A DNA stretch of 64,000 bases. Source: Accumulibacter jenkinsii (GTDB lineage: Bacteria; Pseudomonadota; Gammaproteobacteria; Burkholderiales; Rhodocyclaceae). Location of the stretch: assembly GCA_036625225.1 (NCBI GenBank), contig JAZKUF010000003.1, positions 434,001 through 498,000 on the forward strand, read 5' to 3'. The position numbers were made by a program, and so were the translations under genes. This document shows, in pieces, positions 27,175-35,911 of the stretch (within the stretch, counting starts at the first letter, position 1; each line of letters opens with the position of its first letter). Below the pieces are notes generated by a model. It made no database searches and was not told the origin of the DNA. It saw only the letters and a program-made list of their open reading frames with translations.

Positions 27175-28596
27175 CTAAAGAGACTTGCGTAAATTGACCG
27201 GCGGGATACTGAGCGCTTCACGGTATTTTGCAATTGTCCGCCGTGCGACGACAATGCCCTGCTGACCAAGAATCTCGGATATCTGGCTATCCGAGAGAGG
27301 CTTCTTAGGCTCTTCCGTACTGATCATCTGCTTGATCAGGGCCCGGATGGCCGTTGCTGAACACGCCCCACCAGCGTCCGTGCTGACGTGGCTGCCAAAG
27401 AAATACTTCAATTCGAAAATTCCGCGCGGGGTCGCCATGTACTTTTGCGTCGTGACCCGCGAGATGGTGGATTCGTGCAGGCCAAGCACTTCGGCAATTT
27501 CGCGCAGCACGAGTGGCCTCATCGCGACTTCCCCGTGGTCGAGGAACTGCCGCTGCCGTTCAACGATAGCCTGCGCCACCCGCAGGATCGTGTCAAACCG
27601 TTGTTGCACGTTCCGGATCAGCCAGCGCGCTTCCTGGAGCTGGCTGGCGAGCCCGGAGCCCCGCTGTCTGGAAAGGATCTGGGCGTAGAGGCTGTTGATT
27701 CGCAGCCGCGGAAAGGCGTCGCCGTTGACGCTGACCGACCATTGACCACGCACTTTGCGCACCACCACATCGGGCGTGATGTAGCGCGTCTCCGTGGAGG
27801 CGAAAGCGGCGCCTGGCCGAGGGTTCAGGCTGCAGATCAGCAAGTGTGCAGCGCGCAGGGTATCGTCATCGCAGCCGGTCTGTTTCCTGATCCGGGGGAA
27901 GTCGTGGTTGGCCAGCAGTTCGAGGTGGTGGCGGACGATCTCCTGCGCCAGCGTGCTCGTCTCGTCACTGGGCAAGGCATTCAGTTGCAGCGCGAGGCAC
28001 TCCTGCGCGCCACGCGCGCCGACTCCGGTCGGGTCGAAGTGCTGCAGATGTCTGAGCGCGATCTGCAATTCCTCGGGGTCGATCTCGAGTTCGACCGGCA
28101 TCGTCTCGGCGATTTCTTCGAGGGACTGGCTGAGGTAGCCATCGTCGTCGAGCGCCTCGACCAGACAGCGAATCAGGACGCGGTCACGGTTGGGGAGGGT
28201 CATCAGGCCAAGCTGCCATAGCAGGTGCTCGCGCAGCGAAACGGTGGCGGCCTGTACGTCCTGGTAGTCGTTTTCGCCGTCGTCGTCGTCGAACGAACCC
28301 GATGGGCCGGATGAGGCGCTCTGGTCGTCAAGCCATCCTTCGTCATCCGTCAACGAGCGCTCGCCCGGTTGGTCGACAACTCCCGCTTCCGTGGCGCCGT
28401 CAGCGACCCGGTCGCTCGACAGGGCGTCTGCCGACGGGTACTCCTCCGCTCGTTCGAGGAGCGGGTTATCGAGCAGATATTTTTCCAGCTCATGTTCCAG
28501 ATCAAGCGTCGAGAGTTGCAGCAACCGGATCGATTGCTGCAACTGTGGGGTCAAGGCCAGATGTTGGGTAAGCTTGAGCTGGAGCGATGGTTTCAT
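27175..28596 (-). CDS. rpoN: RNA polymerase sigma-54 factor RpoN
   Basis: A 473-residue sigma-54. It has the Gln/Leu-rich activator-interaction region (LKLTQHLALTPQLQQSIRLL), an acidic variable region near 90-115, the core-binding domain, a helix-turn-helix and the RpoN box ARRTIAKYREALSIPP near the C-terminus, which reads the -24 element. It needs ATP-dependent activators such as NifA. The nifV promoter in this window is of the sigma-54 type. Confidence 0.98.
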   Translation of the reverse strand: MKPSLQLKLTQHLALTPQLQQSIRLLQLSTLDLEHELEKYLLDNPLLERAEEYPSADALSSDRVADGATEAGVVDQPGERSLTDDEGWLDDQSASSGPSGSFDDDDGENDYQDVQAATVSLREHLLWQLGLMTLPNRDRVLIRCLVEALDDDGYLSQSLEEIAETMPVELEIDPEELQIALRHLQHFDPTGVGARGAQECLALQLNALPSDETSTLAQEIVRHHLELLANHDFPRIRKQTGCDDDTLRAAHLLICSLNPRPGAAFASTETRYITPDVVVRKVRGQWSVSVNGDAFPRLRINSLYAQILSRQRGSGLASQLQEARWLIRNVQQRFDTILRVAQAIVERQRQFLDHGEVAMRPLVLREIAEVLGLHESTISRVTTQKYMATPRGIFELKYFFGSHVSTDAGGACSATAIRALIKQMISTEEPKKPLSDSQISEILGQQGIVVARRTIAKYREALSIPPVNLRKSL

Positions 28597-28674
28597 GTAC
28601 GGAACCGGGTAAGCCGCCGCATTGGCATGGGAAACTGCCCTATGGTTCTCGAGTGATGGCGGAAGTGCCGGGTT

Positions 28675-29409
28675 TCAGAGGCGGAAATTCTCGCCCAGAT
28701 ACACCTTCCGGACGTTTTCATTATAAATGATTTCCTCCGGACGACCAGATGCAAGGACGCTGCCCTCGTTGATGATGTACGCGTGATCACAGATGCCCAG
28801 TGTTTCGCGAACGTTGTGGTCGGTAATCAGGACACCGATACCCCGTTCCTTCAGAAAGCGGATGATCTTCTGGATGTCGAGGACGGCGATCGGATCGACC
28901 CCGGCGAAAGGCTCGTCGAGCAGGATGAAACGAGGTCCGGTGGCGAGCGCGCGGGCAATTTCGACTCGCCGCCGTTCGCCCCCTGAAAGCGAGGTCGCGG
29001 GACTTGTGCGCAGGTGGCCGATGTGCAGTTCTTCGAGCAGGCTTTCCGTGCGTTCTTCGATCTCGGCGGCTGACAGGGGCTGCAGTTCGAGCACCGCCTT
29101 GATGTTTTCACTGACGGTCAGCTTGCGGAACACCGAGGCTTCCTGCGGCAGATAGGAAAGACCCAGTCGGGCGCGCTTGTGAATCGGCAAATGTGTGAGC
29201 TTGACGCCGTCGAGATGAACGTCACCGCCATCGCAGGCGACCAGACCGACGACCATGTAGAAGCAGGTCGTCTTGCCGGCGCCGTTCGGACCGAGCAGGC
29301 CGACCACTTCACCACTGGCGAGGTCGAAGGAGACGTCATGCACCACGGTACGGGATTTGTAGCGCTTGTTGAGCTTGCGGGTATGCAGGGTGCTCGGCTG
29401 GCTTGACAT
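28675..29409 (-). CDS. lptB: LPS export ABC transporter ATPase LptB
   Basis: A 244-residue ABC ATPase: Walker A GLLGPNGAGKTTCFYM near 38, Q-loop LPQEASVFRKLT, signature SLSGGERRRVEIARAL, Walker B FILLDEPFAGVDPIAV. It powers lipopolysaccharide extraction with LptFG. The ATG at 29409 is preferred over an in-frame TTG at 29415. It lies between recX and rpoN; the usual upstream lptC/lptA genes are absent here, recX and recA taking their place. Confidence 0.96.
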   Translation of the reverse strand: MSSQPSTLHTRKLNKRYKSRTVVHDVSFDLASGEVVGLLGPNGAGKTTCFYMVVGLVACDGGDVHLDGVKLTHLPIHKRARLGLSYLPQEASVFRKLTVSENIKAVLELQPLSAAEIEERTESLLEELHIGHLRTSPATSLSGGERRRVEIARALATGPRFILLDEPFAGVDPIAVLDIQKIIRFLKERGIGVLITDHNVRETLGICDHAYIINEGSVLASGRPEEIIYNENVRKVYLGENFRL

Positions 29410-29411
29410 GT

Positions 29412-29861
29412 TCAATCGTCTTCAAGGGTGGCGCGCAGGAGGCGCCGAATGGTTTCGGCAGAAAAGCCGCGCCCGGCGAGAAAACGCATTTGCCGGGCGC
29501 GCTCGCTCGCGTCGTGAGCGGGGATCGGTAGCTGGCCAAAGCGCCGTTGCCAGACCCGGCGCGCCCGGGTCAACTCGTCTTCGCTGCTGGCCAGGCTGGC
29601 GCTCACCAGTTCGTCGGCGACCCCCTGGGTGCGCAGTTCGTGCGCGAGGCGCACGTCGCCGAAGCGTGCTGCCCGGGAATTGACGCGCGCATCTGCGTAA
29701 CGCTGGTCGGAAAGCAGACTCCTGCTCGTCAGATCCTCGACCAGCGCTGCCAGCTGTTCGGCCGATTCGGCGAACGGAGCAAGCTTGCGCGACAGTTCCT
29801 GGCACGCGTAATCGCGGCGGGCGAGCAGGCGAAGAGCACGCTCGCGCAACGCGTCCTGCAT
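29412..29861 (-). CDS. recX: Regulatory protein RecX
   Basis: A 149-residue protein of three-helix RecX repeats (LRERALRLLARRDYACQELS at the N-terminus, RQMRFLAGRGFSAETIRRLL at the C-terminus). It limits RecA filament growth. It is 10 bases downstream of recA and so probably induced with it. Confidence 0.93.
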   Translation of the reverse strand: MQDALRERALRLLARRDYACQELSRKLAPFAESAEQLAALVEDLTSRSLLSDQRYADARVNSRAARFGDVRLAHELRTQGVADELVSASLASSEDELTRARRVWQRRFGQLPIPAHDASERARQMRFLAGRGFSAETIRRLLRATLEDD

Positions 29862-29871
29862 CGCCGGAGCC

Positions 29872-30888
29872 CTATGCAGGAACGGTCGGCGAGGACGGCG
29901 GTACGTTGACCGCCGCCCGGATCCGGGATTCGATCTCCTGGGCGATCTGCGGCCGGCTCTTCAGGTATTCGCGGGCATTGTCCTTGCCCTGGCCAATCTT
30001 CTCACCGTTGTACGCGTACCAGGAACCCGACTTGTCGACCAGTTTGTGCAGCACCCCGAGTTCGATGATCTCTCCTTCGCGGGAGGTTCCCTCGCCGTAA
30101 AGGATATCGAAGATGGCTTCGCGGAAAGGCGGTGCGACCTTGTTCTTCACCACCTTGACCCGGGTTTCGTTGCCAATCACTTCGTCCCCCTTCTTGATGC
30201 TGCCGATGCGCCGGATGTCGAGGCGTACCGAGGCGTAGAACTTGAGGGCGTTGCCGCCGCTGGTGGTTTCGGGGCTGCCAAACATGACGCCGATTTTCAT
30301 GCGGATCTGGTTGATGAAGATCACCAGCGTATTGGTGCGGTTGATGTTGGCAGTCAGCTTGCGCAGTGCCTGACTCATCAGGCGGGCCTGCAGCCCCGGC
30401 AGCGAATCGCCCATGTCGCCTTCGATTTCCGCTTTCGGAACGAGCGCTGCCACCGAGTCGATGACGACGACATCAATGCTCGCCGAACGTACGAGCATGT
30501 CGGCGATTTCCAGCGCCTGTTCGCCAGTGTCCGGTTGCGAGATGAGCAACTCGTCGAGTTTGACGCCCAGCTTCTGTGCATAGCCCGGATCGAGCGCGTG
30601 CTCGGCATCGATGAAGGCTGCGGTGCCGCCCAGTTTCTGCATTTCGGCGATCACCTGCAGGGTCAGGGTGGTCTTGCCGGAAGATTCGGGACCATAAATC
30701 TCGACCACGCGACCGCGTGGCAAGCCACCGATGCCCAGGGCGATATCGAGCCCCAGCGAACCGGTGGAGACGACCGGGATGTCCTGTCCGACGCTCCCCT
30801 CGCCCATCCGCATGATCGAACCCTTGCCAAACTGTTTCTCGATCTGGGCCAACGCTGCCGCCAGCGCCTTCGACTTGTTGTCGTCCAT
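29872..30888 (-). CDS. recA: Recombinase RecA
   Basis: A 338-residue recombinase beginning MDDNKSKALAAALAQIEKQF. Walker A GPESSGKTTLTLQ is near 67, with the DNA-binding loops and LVIFINQIRMKIGVMFG. It catalyses strand exchange and LexA cleavage. I used the ATG at 30888, the universal N-terminus; the frame also opens at 30948. A LexA box covers its promoter. Confidence 0.98.
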   Translation of the reverse strand: MDDNKSKALAAALAQIEKQFGKGSIMRMGEGSVGQDIPVVSTGSLGLDIALGIGGLPRGRVVEIYGPESSGKTTLTLQVIAEMQKLGGTAAFIDAEHALDPGYAQKLGVKLDELLISQPDTGEQALEIADMLVRSASIDVVVIDSVAALVPKAEIEGDMGDSLPGLQARLMSQALRKLTANINRTNTLVIFINQIRMKIGVMFGSPETTSGGNALKFYASVRLDIRRIGSIKKGDEVIGNETRVKVVKNKVAPPFREAIFDILYGEGTSREGEIIELGVLHKLVDKSGSWYAYNGEKIGQGKDNAREYLKSRPQIAQEIESRIRAAVNVPPSSPTVPA

Positions 30889-30972
30889 TGTTGCCTGTCC
30901 TCTTCCTTGATTGAGCGGAATTATCCCACGTTCGACCGTACTGAACACGTCAGGATCAGTATTGCCCCAAGG

Positions 30973-30988
30973 CTGTGATTATATACAG
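30973..30988 (-). promoter_or_regulatory. LexA (SOS) box over the recA promoter
   Basis: On the minus strand CTGTATATAATCACAG fits CTGT-N8-ACAG, and TATAAT inside it can be the -10, with CTGACC 17 bases upstream as -35. The box is about 85 bases before the recA ATG. LexA binding would block polymerase directly. Confidence 0.85.
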
Positions 30989-31046
30989 CATTGAGCCCAT
31001 GGTCAGCCCTTTCGGACTGCTCAAGCGCTGGGCGGTTGACGCGTCC

Positions 31047-32795
31047 TCAGTGGACGCGCCGACGGTGGCTTTCCTGGAGGTCGATCAGAAACAGCAGTTC
31101 ACGCACGCTGCCGATGGCAAAACCCTTGCGCTCGCCATTGCGGTTGTCGCGCAAGAGCGTGTTCAGGTAGGCGAGGCACTCGGGAGAATTCCAGGTGCGC
31201 GAAAGCTCGCTGCAGATATGCGGCAATTTCCCGATCGCCGGCAGGTGGGTCAGGATTTGGTCGATCGATGCCGCCGGGTCGTCGCGGGCGCTGACGATCG
31301 CGGCTCCCGCTTCTCCCACATCGTCCGCATCCCAGTCCGGTGGCGCGACGTTGAAGCGCTGCGAAAGCTTCAGCGCCAGTGCTTCGAACGCTTCACGCTG
31401 CCCGCTTTGCTGGTGAATCTCGAGCAGTTTCAGCCAGGGCGTCACGGCTGCCGTCGGCTGCTGTTCGATGAACTCCTCCAGCGCCTGTTCGGCGCCCTGG
31501 ATGCGGCCAAAGGAAACCATGATCTCGGTGAGCTCGAGGACGGCATCCACCTCGCTGTTCTCTCCCCGGCGCGCAAACACGGTCGACTCACTCGCCGCGT
31601 CCGAGAAGCGAAGGGCGCTTGCCGTCGGCTCGCTACGGCTGACGATCGTCGGCGTGTCGTCGTGGCGCAGGGGCTGCAGGTTCCAGCCGGTATCCTGCCC
31701 CGAATCGATCGCCTGCTCGGCCGACAGCGCGATTTCCTGGCGGCGCGCTTGTTTGCCCGAACGGCGGCGAAGCCATACACTCAAGCCGCCAATCAACCCG
31801 AGCAGCAGGCCGGCCTCAAGCCACCAGTCCGATTGCTCGGTGGCGGGCGTTCCCTCGGCGGATGTTCTTCGTTGTTCGATTGCTGTCGCGCCGGCCACTG
31901 GCGCGGCGCTGCTCCCCATCTGTCGGGCCTGCCCGCCGGCCTTGTTCTGCAGTTCGCCAAGGGTCGCTGCGAGTTGTCGCACCTGCCGGGCGACCGACAA
32001 TTGCTGTTCGGCCTGGGTGCGCAGGGCGGACAACAACTTGTACTCGATACGCAGGATGGACCGTCTGCTGTCGCTGGTGGTATTCAGCAGGTGGGTCGAA
32101 AGCCGGGTACTCAGACGCAGGGTAAGTTCGCCCCAGATCGGGTGCTGCTGATCGCTCTCGGCACCGGCGGAAAGCTGCAGGCGATCGCTGGCGCTACCGG
32201 CAGGCCCGGTTTTCGGGGCCAGTGGTCTTGCCGCGCCTGCCCGGAGTACCGCTGTCGGAGCGGCGGTGGACGAGTGCGCAGGCGGTGCCTGCCCGGTGTC
32301 GGGAACGATCGCTCGCGTTTCCGACACCGGCCGGGGGTCGGGCGCGGAAGACTCGACCGATCGTCCACCGAGGGCCAGGTGCGCCAGCGGGCGGGGTAGC
32401 GTCTTCCCGGGCGGTGGATCGATCAGCAGGAGGTAGTTGCGTACCATCTCGCTGCCGCAACCCATTCGCAGCCTGACCTGCAGCAGCGGTTCATGGATCG
32501 TCTGCTCGGAAACGATATGCAGACGAAGTCCAGCGGCCTGCTGGACGACGGTCAGGCGCCCACGCGTCAGCATCGGGATGTCGGTCTCGCCCTTCTGGTC
32601 CAGATGAAAACATTCGGCGAGCGGCTCCTTGTCTGCTCTGGCATCGAGCAGCTGAACCTCCGCCTCGAAGCGCGAGCCGAGGGGCGAGAGTACGGTCATC
32701 TTGCCGAGACTGACGGCTCCGGCCGCGCCGGCAGACAACAGGATCGCCAGGACGAAAGCCGCAGCAAGACGAAGGTTTACGATTCCGGAGCGCAT
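31047..32795 (-). CDS. FimV/HubP-like inner-membrane protein
   Basis: A 582-residue protein. A signal peptide (MRSGIVNLRLAAAFVLAILL) leads to the FimV N-terminal domain (SLGKMTVLSPLGSRFEAEVQ). Then comes a LysM-like stretch (VRNYLLLIDPPPG), a Ser/Ala/Pro linker, a coiled region, a transmembrane segment (WLEAGLLLGLIGGLSVWL) and a cytoplasmic C-terminus with a TPR-like part (AEQALEEFIEQQPTAAVTPW). FimV/HubP proteins organise cell poles and type IV pili; the exact job here is unknown. It precedes recA by 158 bases, which hold the LexA box. Confidence 0.85.
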   Translation of the reverse strand: MRSGIVNLRLAAAFVLAILLSAGAAGAVSLGKMTVLSPLGSRFEAEVQLLDARADKEPLAECFHLDQKGETDIPMLTRGRLTVVQQAAGLRLHIVSEQTIHEPLLQVRLRMGCGSEMVRNYLLLIDPPPGKTLPRPLAHLALGGRSVESSAPDPRPVSETRAIVPDTGQAPPAHSSTAAPTAVLRAGAARPLAPKTGPAGSASDRLQLSAGAESDQQHPIWGELTLRLSTRLSTHLLNTTSDSRRSILRIEYKLLSALRTQAEQQLSVARQVRQLAATLGELQNKAGGQARQMGSSAAPVAGATAIEQRRTSAEGTPATEQSDWWLEAGLLLGLIGGLSVWLRRRSGKQARRQEIALSAEQAIDSGQDTGWNLQPLRHDDTPTIVSRSEPTASALRFSDAASESTVFARRGENSEVDAVLELTEIMVSFGRIQGAEQALEEFIEQQPTAAVTPWLKLLEIHQQSGQREAFEALALKLSQRFNVAPPDWDADDVGEAGAAIVSARDDPAASIDQILTHLPAIGKLPHICSELSRTWNSPECLAYLNTLLRDNRNGERKGFAIGSVRELLFLIDLQESHRRRVH

Positions 32796-32919
32796 TGGGC
32801 GGCAGGCAGGAGACGTTCAGGTGGTTCATCTTATTACAAAGCGGCAGAGGTTTGCCGAAATGGCAGACGAGATCGGGTGCTGCTGGTCAGCGCGGCAAGC
32901 CTCGGCTGGCGGCCCGCGT

Positions 32920-33429
32920 TCACCCCAGGCGCCGGCCGGCGAGTTGCAGGATGCCGGTCAGGGCATGCGCCACCGACTGCGCGCGGACGGCCTCGCGGTT
33001 ACCGGAAAAACGACAAGTCGCGGTATCGACGAAGCCTTCCGGTCCGGCCCAGGCGAAGCAGACGGTGCCGACCGGTCGACCCGGCGAGCCGCCCTCCGGG
33101 CCGGCCACGCCAGTAATCGCCAGCGCCCAGTCGGCATGGCTGTGCGCCAGTGCGCCAAGCGCCATGGCGGTGGCGGTCGCCTCGCTGACCGCACCCTGGG
33201 CCGCCAGGGTTGCGCCGTCGACGTCGAGCAGTTCCCGCTTGGCGTCGTTCGAGTAGGTGATGAAGCCGCGCTCGAACCAGGCGGAACTGCCGGCGATCGC
33301 GGTCAGGCATTGGCCGACCCAGCCCCCGGTGCAGGATTCCGCCGTTGCCAGGCGTTCGCCACTGGCGAGCAGAAGCTCGCCGACCTCGGCGGCCAGGGCT
33401 TCGAGCGAGACCTGAGAGCCGGGATTCAT
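32920..33429 (-). CDS. pncC: Nicotinamide-nucleotide amidohydrolase PncC (CinA C-terminal type)
   Basis: A 169-residue protein with the CinA-C signature LATAESCTGGWVGQCLT and the middle ITGVAGPEGGSPGRPVGTV. It deamidates nicotinamide mononucleotide for NAD recycling. The ATG at 33429 overlaps the pgpA stop by 4 bases. It is the last gene of the ribBA-ribH-nusB-thiL-pgpA-pncC set. Confidence 0.93.
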   Translation of the reverse strand: MNPGSQVSLEALAAEVGELLLASGERLATAESCTGGWVGQCLTAIAGSSAWFERGFITYSNDAKRELLDVDGATLAAQGAVSEATATAMALGALAHSHADWALAITGVAGPEGGSPGRPVGTVCFAWAGPEGFVDTATCRFSGNREAVRAQSVAHALTGILQLAGRRLG

Positions 33430-33911
33430 GCGATCACGAAGCGCGCCACCGCCAACACCAGCAGGGTATAGCCGGCCGCGATCAGGTCGTCGGACATGAC
33501 CCCGAAACCATTCTTGACCTTTTCGTCGAAGTAGCGCGCTGGCTGCGGTTTGACGATGTCAAACAGGCGGAACAGGGCAAAGGCCGCCGCCTGCCACAGC
33601 CAGAGCGGCGGCGAGAAGAGCAGGACCAGCCAGAAGGGAACAATCTCGTCCCAGACGATGCTGCCGTGGTCGATGACGCCCAGATCACTGCCGGTCTTGT
33701 GCACCGCCAGCACGCCGCCGACAAAACAAAGGAAGAGAAAGCCGAGCATCTCGAAGTCGCTCAGCGATCCGCGCAGCAGGGGAAATGACGCCCATGCGAA
33801 GAGGGTGCCGACGGTGCCCGGTGCGCGCGGCGAGAGACCGCTGCCGAAGCCGCAGGCGATCAGGTGCGCGGGATGTGCGAGCAGGAAGCGAAGCGAAGGA
33901 GGGCTAGCCAA
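33426..33911 (-). CDS. pgpA: Phosphatidylglycerophosphatase A
   Basis: A 161-residue membrane protein with SGLSPRAPGTVGTLFAW and GSIVWDEIVPFW, the conserved acidic/Arg motifs of PgpA. It removes the phosphate from phosphatidylglycerophosphate to make phosphatidylglycerol. The only in-frame start is TTG at 33911, since no ATG precedes the conserved N-terminus. It overlaps thiL by 8 bases. Confidence 0.92.
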   Translation of the reverse strand: MASPPSLRFLLAHPAHLIACGFGSGLSPRAPGTVGTLFAWASFPLLRGSLSDFEMLGFLFLCFVGGVLAVHKTGSDLGVIDHGSIVWDEIVPFWLVLLFSPPLWLWQAAAFALFRLFDIVKPQPARYFDEKVKNGFGVMSDDLIAAGYTLLVLAVARFVIA

Positions 33912-34857
33912 AGTGATCGAATCCCCGTTGTTCGATGGCCAGCGGCTGGCCGTTCTCGTCGAAGACCGTCAGCTGGCCCGGTGCGCTTGCGAGCAGCCGA
34001 CCACATTGCCAGAGCGGTAGCGCAAGCTCGGCGGCGAGGGCGGTGAGCACGCGGCGCCGGTCGACGGGCGCGGAAAAAACAAGCTCGTAGTCGTCGCCGC
34101 CGGTCAACTGGCAGCGGCGAGCGAGCCGCGCTTCGGCCCCTGCCGGCAGCGGCGGCAGCTGCGCGACAAAGACCTCGGCAGCGAGCTGCGAACATTCGAG
34201 GATATGGCCCAGGTCAGCGAGCAGGCCATCCGAGACGTCGATTGCGGCATGTGCGAGGCCGCGCAGACGTAGCCCGAGTTCGATCCGCGGCAGCGGTTTC
34301 TGCAGGGCGGCAAGGCAGCCTTCGGCAAGGGGTTCGGGGAGCCGTGTCCGCCCCTGCAGATGGGCGAGGCCGAGAGCCGCGAGGCCGGGCTGGCCGGAAA
34401 CCCAGAGGTCGTCACCGGGCAAGGCACGATCACGCCGCAGTGCCGTTCCGGTCGGCAGTTCACCGATCGCCGTCAGGCACAGATTGAGCGGACCGCGGGT
34501 GGTGTCGCCGCCGATCAGGTCGACGCCATAACGGCTCGCGCAGGCAAAAAGTCCTTCGGCAAAAGCGGCGATCCAGCCCTCGCGGGCCGCCGGCAGGCTG
34601 CCCGCGAGCAGTGCCCAGCGTGGTCGGGCAGCCATCGCCGCGAGATCGGAGAGACTGACTGCCAGCACCTTCCAGCCAAGCTGGCCGGGATCGGTATCGG
34701 GCAGGAAATGCGTTCCCTCGACCAGCATGTCGGTGGTAATCGCGAGGCTCATTCCCGGCGAAGGGGCGAGGAGGGCGCAATCGTCGCCCGGACCAAGCAC
34801 CGCCTGCGGTGTCGGTCGGGAGAAATAGCGGCGGATCAGCTCGAATTCGCCAGGCAT
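33904..34857 (-). CDS. thiL: Thiamine-monophosphate kinase
   Basis: A 317-residue ThiL with the N-terminal AVLGPGDDCALLAP, DMLVEGTHFLPDTDPGQLGW, LAVSLSDLAAMAARPRW and IDVSDGLLADLGHILE (Mg-ATP binding Asp residues). It makes thiamine diphosphate from thiamine monophosphate. It lies 44 bases after nusB, part of the riboflavin/thiamine set. Confidence 0.95.
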   Translation of the reverse strand: MPGEFELIRRYFSRPTPQAVLGPGDDCALLAPSPGMSLAITTDMLVEGTHFLPDTDPGQLGWKVLAVSLSDLAAMAARPRWALLAGSLPAAREGWIAAFAEGLFACASRYGVDLIGGDTTRGPLNLCLTAIGELPTGTALRRDRALPGDDLWVSGQPGLAALGLAHLQGRTRLPEPLAEGCLAALQKPLPRIELGLRLRGLAHAAIDVSDGLLADLGHILECSQLAAEVFVAQLPPLPAGAEARLARRCQLTGGDDYELVFSAPVDRRRVLTALAAELALPLWQCGRLLASAPGQLTVFDENGQPLAIEQRGFDHFG

Positions 34858-34901
34858 CGTGCCTCCCGTTTATTGTTCGCAGGGTCAAGCGACGGCGGGC
34901 A

Positions 34902-35396
34902 TCAACGGCGTCTGCCGCGCGTCGCGCGTTTGGCTTCGACTTCGGCCGGCCGCAGACGGGCAGCCAGTTTGTCGAGAACGCCATTGACGTACTTGTGTCC
35001 GTCGGTGCCGCCGTAACCCTTGGCCAGCTCGATCGATTCGTTGATGATGACCCGATACGGCGTCTGCGGGTAATTGCTCAGCTCGAAAGCGCCGGCGAGC
35101 AGAACGCAGGCTTCAATCGGCGACAGTTCCCGGAAGGGTCGGTCGAGACAGCTTTGCAGTTGCCCCTCCAGTGTCCGACGCTGGGCAAGAACGCCGTGCA
35201 GCAGACCGACGAAGAACTCGCGGTCGACCTTGTCGAATTCCTCGCTGTCGTACAGGTGTGCTTCGACCGCCGCTTCGTCGTTGCCGCTCACCTGCCACTG
35301 GTAGAGTCCTTGCAGGACCAGCTCACGGGCCCGTCGGCGGGGCGACCTGATCGGCGCCGGCGGGCCACCCGGTGTCGCCTGAGGCTGTTCGCCCAT
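34902..35396 (-). CDS. nusB: Transcription antitermination protein NusB
   Basis: A 164-residue protein with the helical NusB core: RRARELVLQGLYQWQVSG, SPIEACVLLAGAFELSNYP and RVIINESIELAKGYGGTDGH, then KYVNGVLDKLA. It binds boxA of rRNA leaders with S10. The start is the ATG at 35396, overlapping the ribH stop; an in-frame GTG at 35399 precedes it. The rather long Pro-rich N-terminus (residues 1-20) is unusual but common in betaproteobacteria. Confidence 0.95.
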   Translation of the reverse strand: MGEQPQATPGGPPAPIRSPRRRARELVLQGLYQWQVSGNDEAAVEAHLYDSEEFDKVDREFFVGLLHGVLAQRRTLEGQLQSCLDRPFRELSPIEACVLLAGAFELSNYPQTPYRVIINESIELAKGYGGTDGHKYVNGVLDKLAARLRPAEVEAKRATRGRRR

Positions 35397-35911
35397 CACG
35401 ATTGCCCACCGATGGCGCGCAGCAGATTGCCCATCTCGACCGCAGCCTGGGCGCAGTCGATCCCCTTCTGATGCATTCGGGCGAGCGCCTGGTCGTCGTC
35501 TTCGCAGGTCAGGATGCCGTTGGCGATCGGTACCCCGGTCGACAGCTGGACTTCCATCAACGCCCGACAGGAGTCGTTGGCAACGATCTCGAAGTGGTAG
35601 GTTTCGCCGCGAATGACTGCACCGAGCGCGATCAGGGCAGCAAAACGGCCACTGCGTGCCATCGTCTGCAGCGTCAGCGGGATCTCCAGTGCCCCCGGAA
35701 CGGTCGCCAGGCTGAGCCTGCCGGCCGCGACGCCGAGACGCTGAAGCTCGCCGGTGCAGGCACTGAGCAGGCCTTCGCCGATGCCCTGGTTGAAGCGGCT
35801 CATGACGACGCCGATCGTCAGGCCGGTGCCATCGAGCGCCGCCTCGTACTGGCGAATGTTCTCGTCGCGTGGCATCGCAGCCATGCTCTCAGATTTTTTC
35901 GGGGTGCCCAT
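35396..35911 (-). CDS. ribH: 6,7-dimethyl-8-ribityllumazine synthase
   Basis: A 171-residue RibH: VVMSRFNQGIGEGLLSACTG, VPGALEIPLTLQ, ALIALGAVIRGETYHFEIVA (active-site His) and PIANGILTCEDDDQALAR. It joins the ribitylaminouracil and the 4-carbon unit made by RibB. The ATG at 35911 is adjacent to the ribBA stop and the gene overlaps nusB. Confidence 0.97.
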   Translation of the reverse strand: MGTPKKSESMAAMPRDENIRQYEAALDGTGLTIGVVMSRFNQGIGEGLLSACTGELQRLGVAAGRLSLATVPGALEIPLTLQTMARSGRFAALIALGAVIRGETYHFEIVANDSCRALMEVQLSTGVPIANGILTCEDDDQALARMHQKGIDCAQAAVEMGNLLRAIGGQS

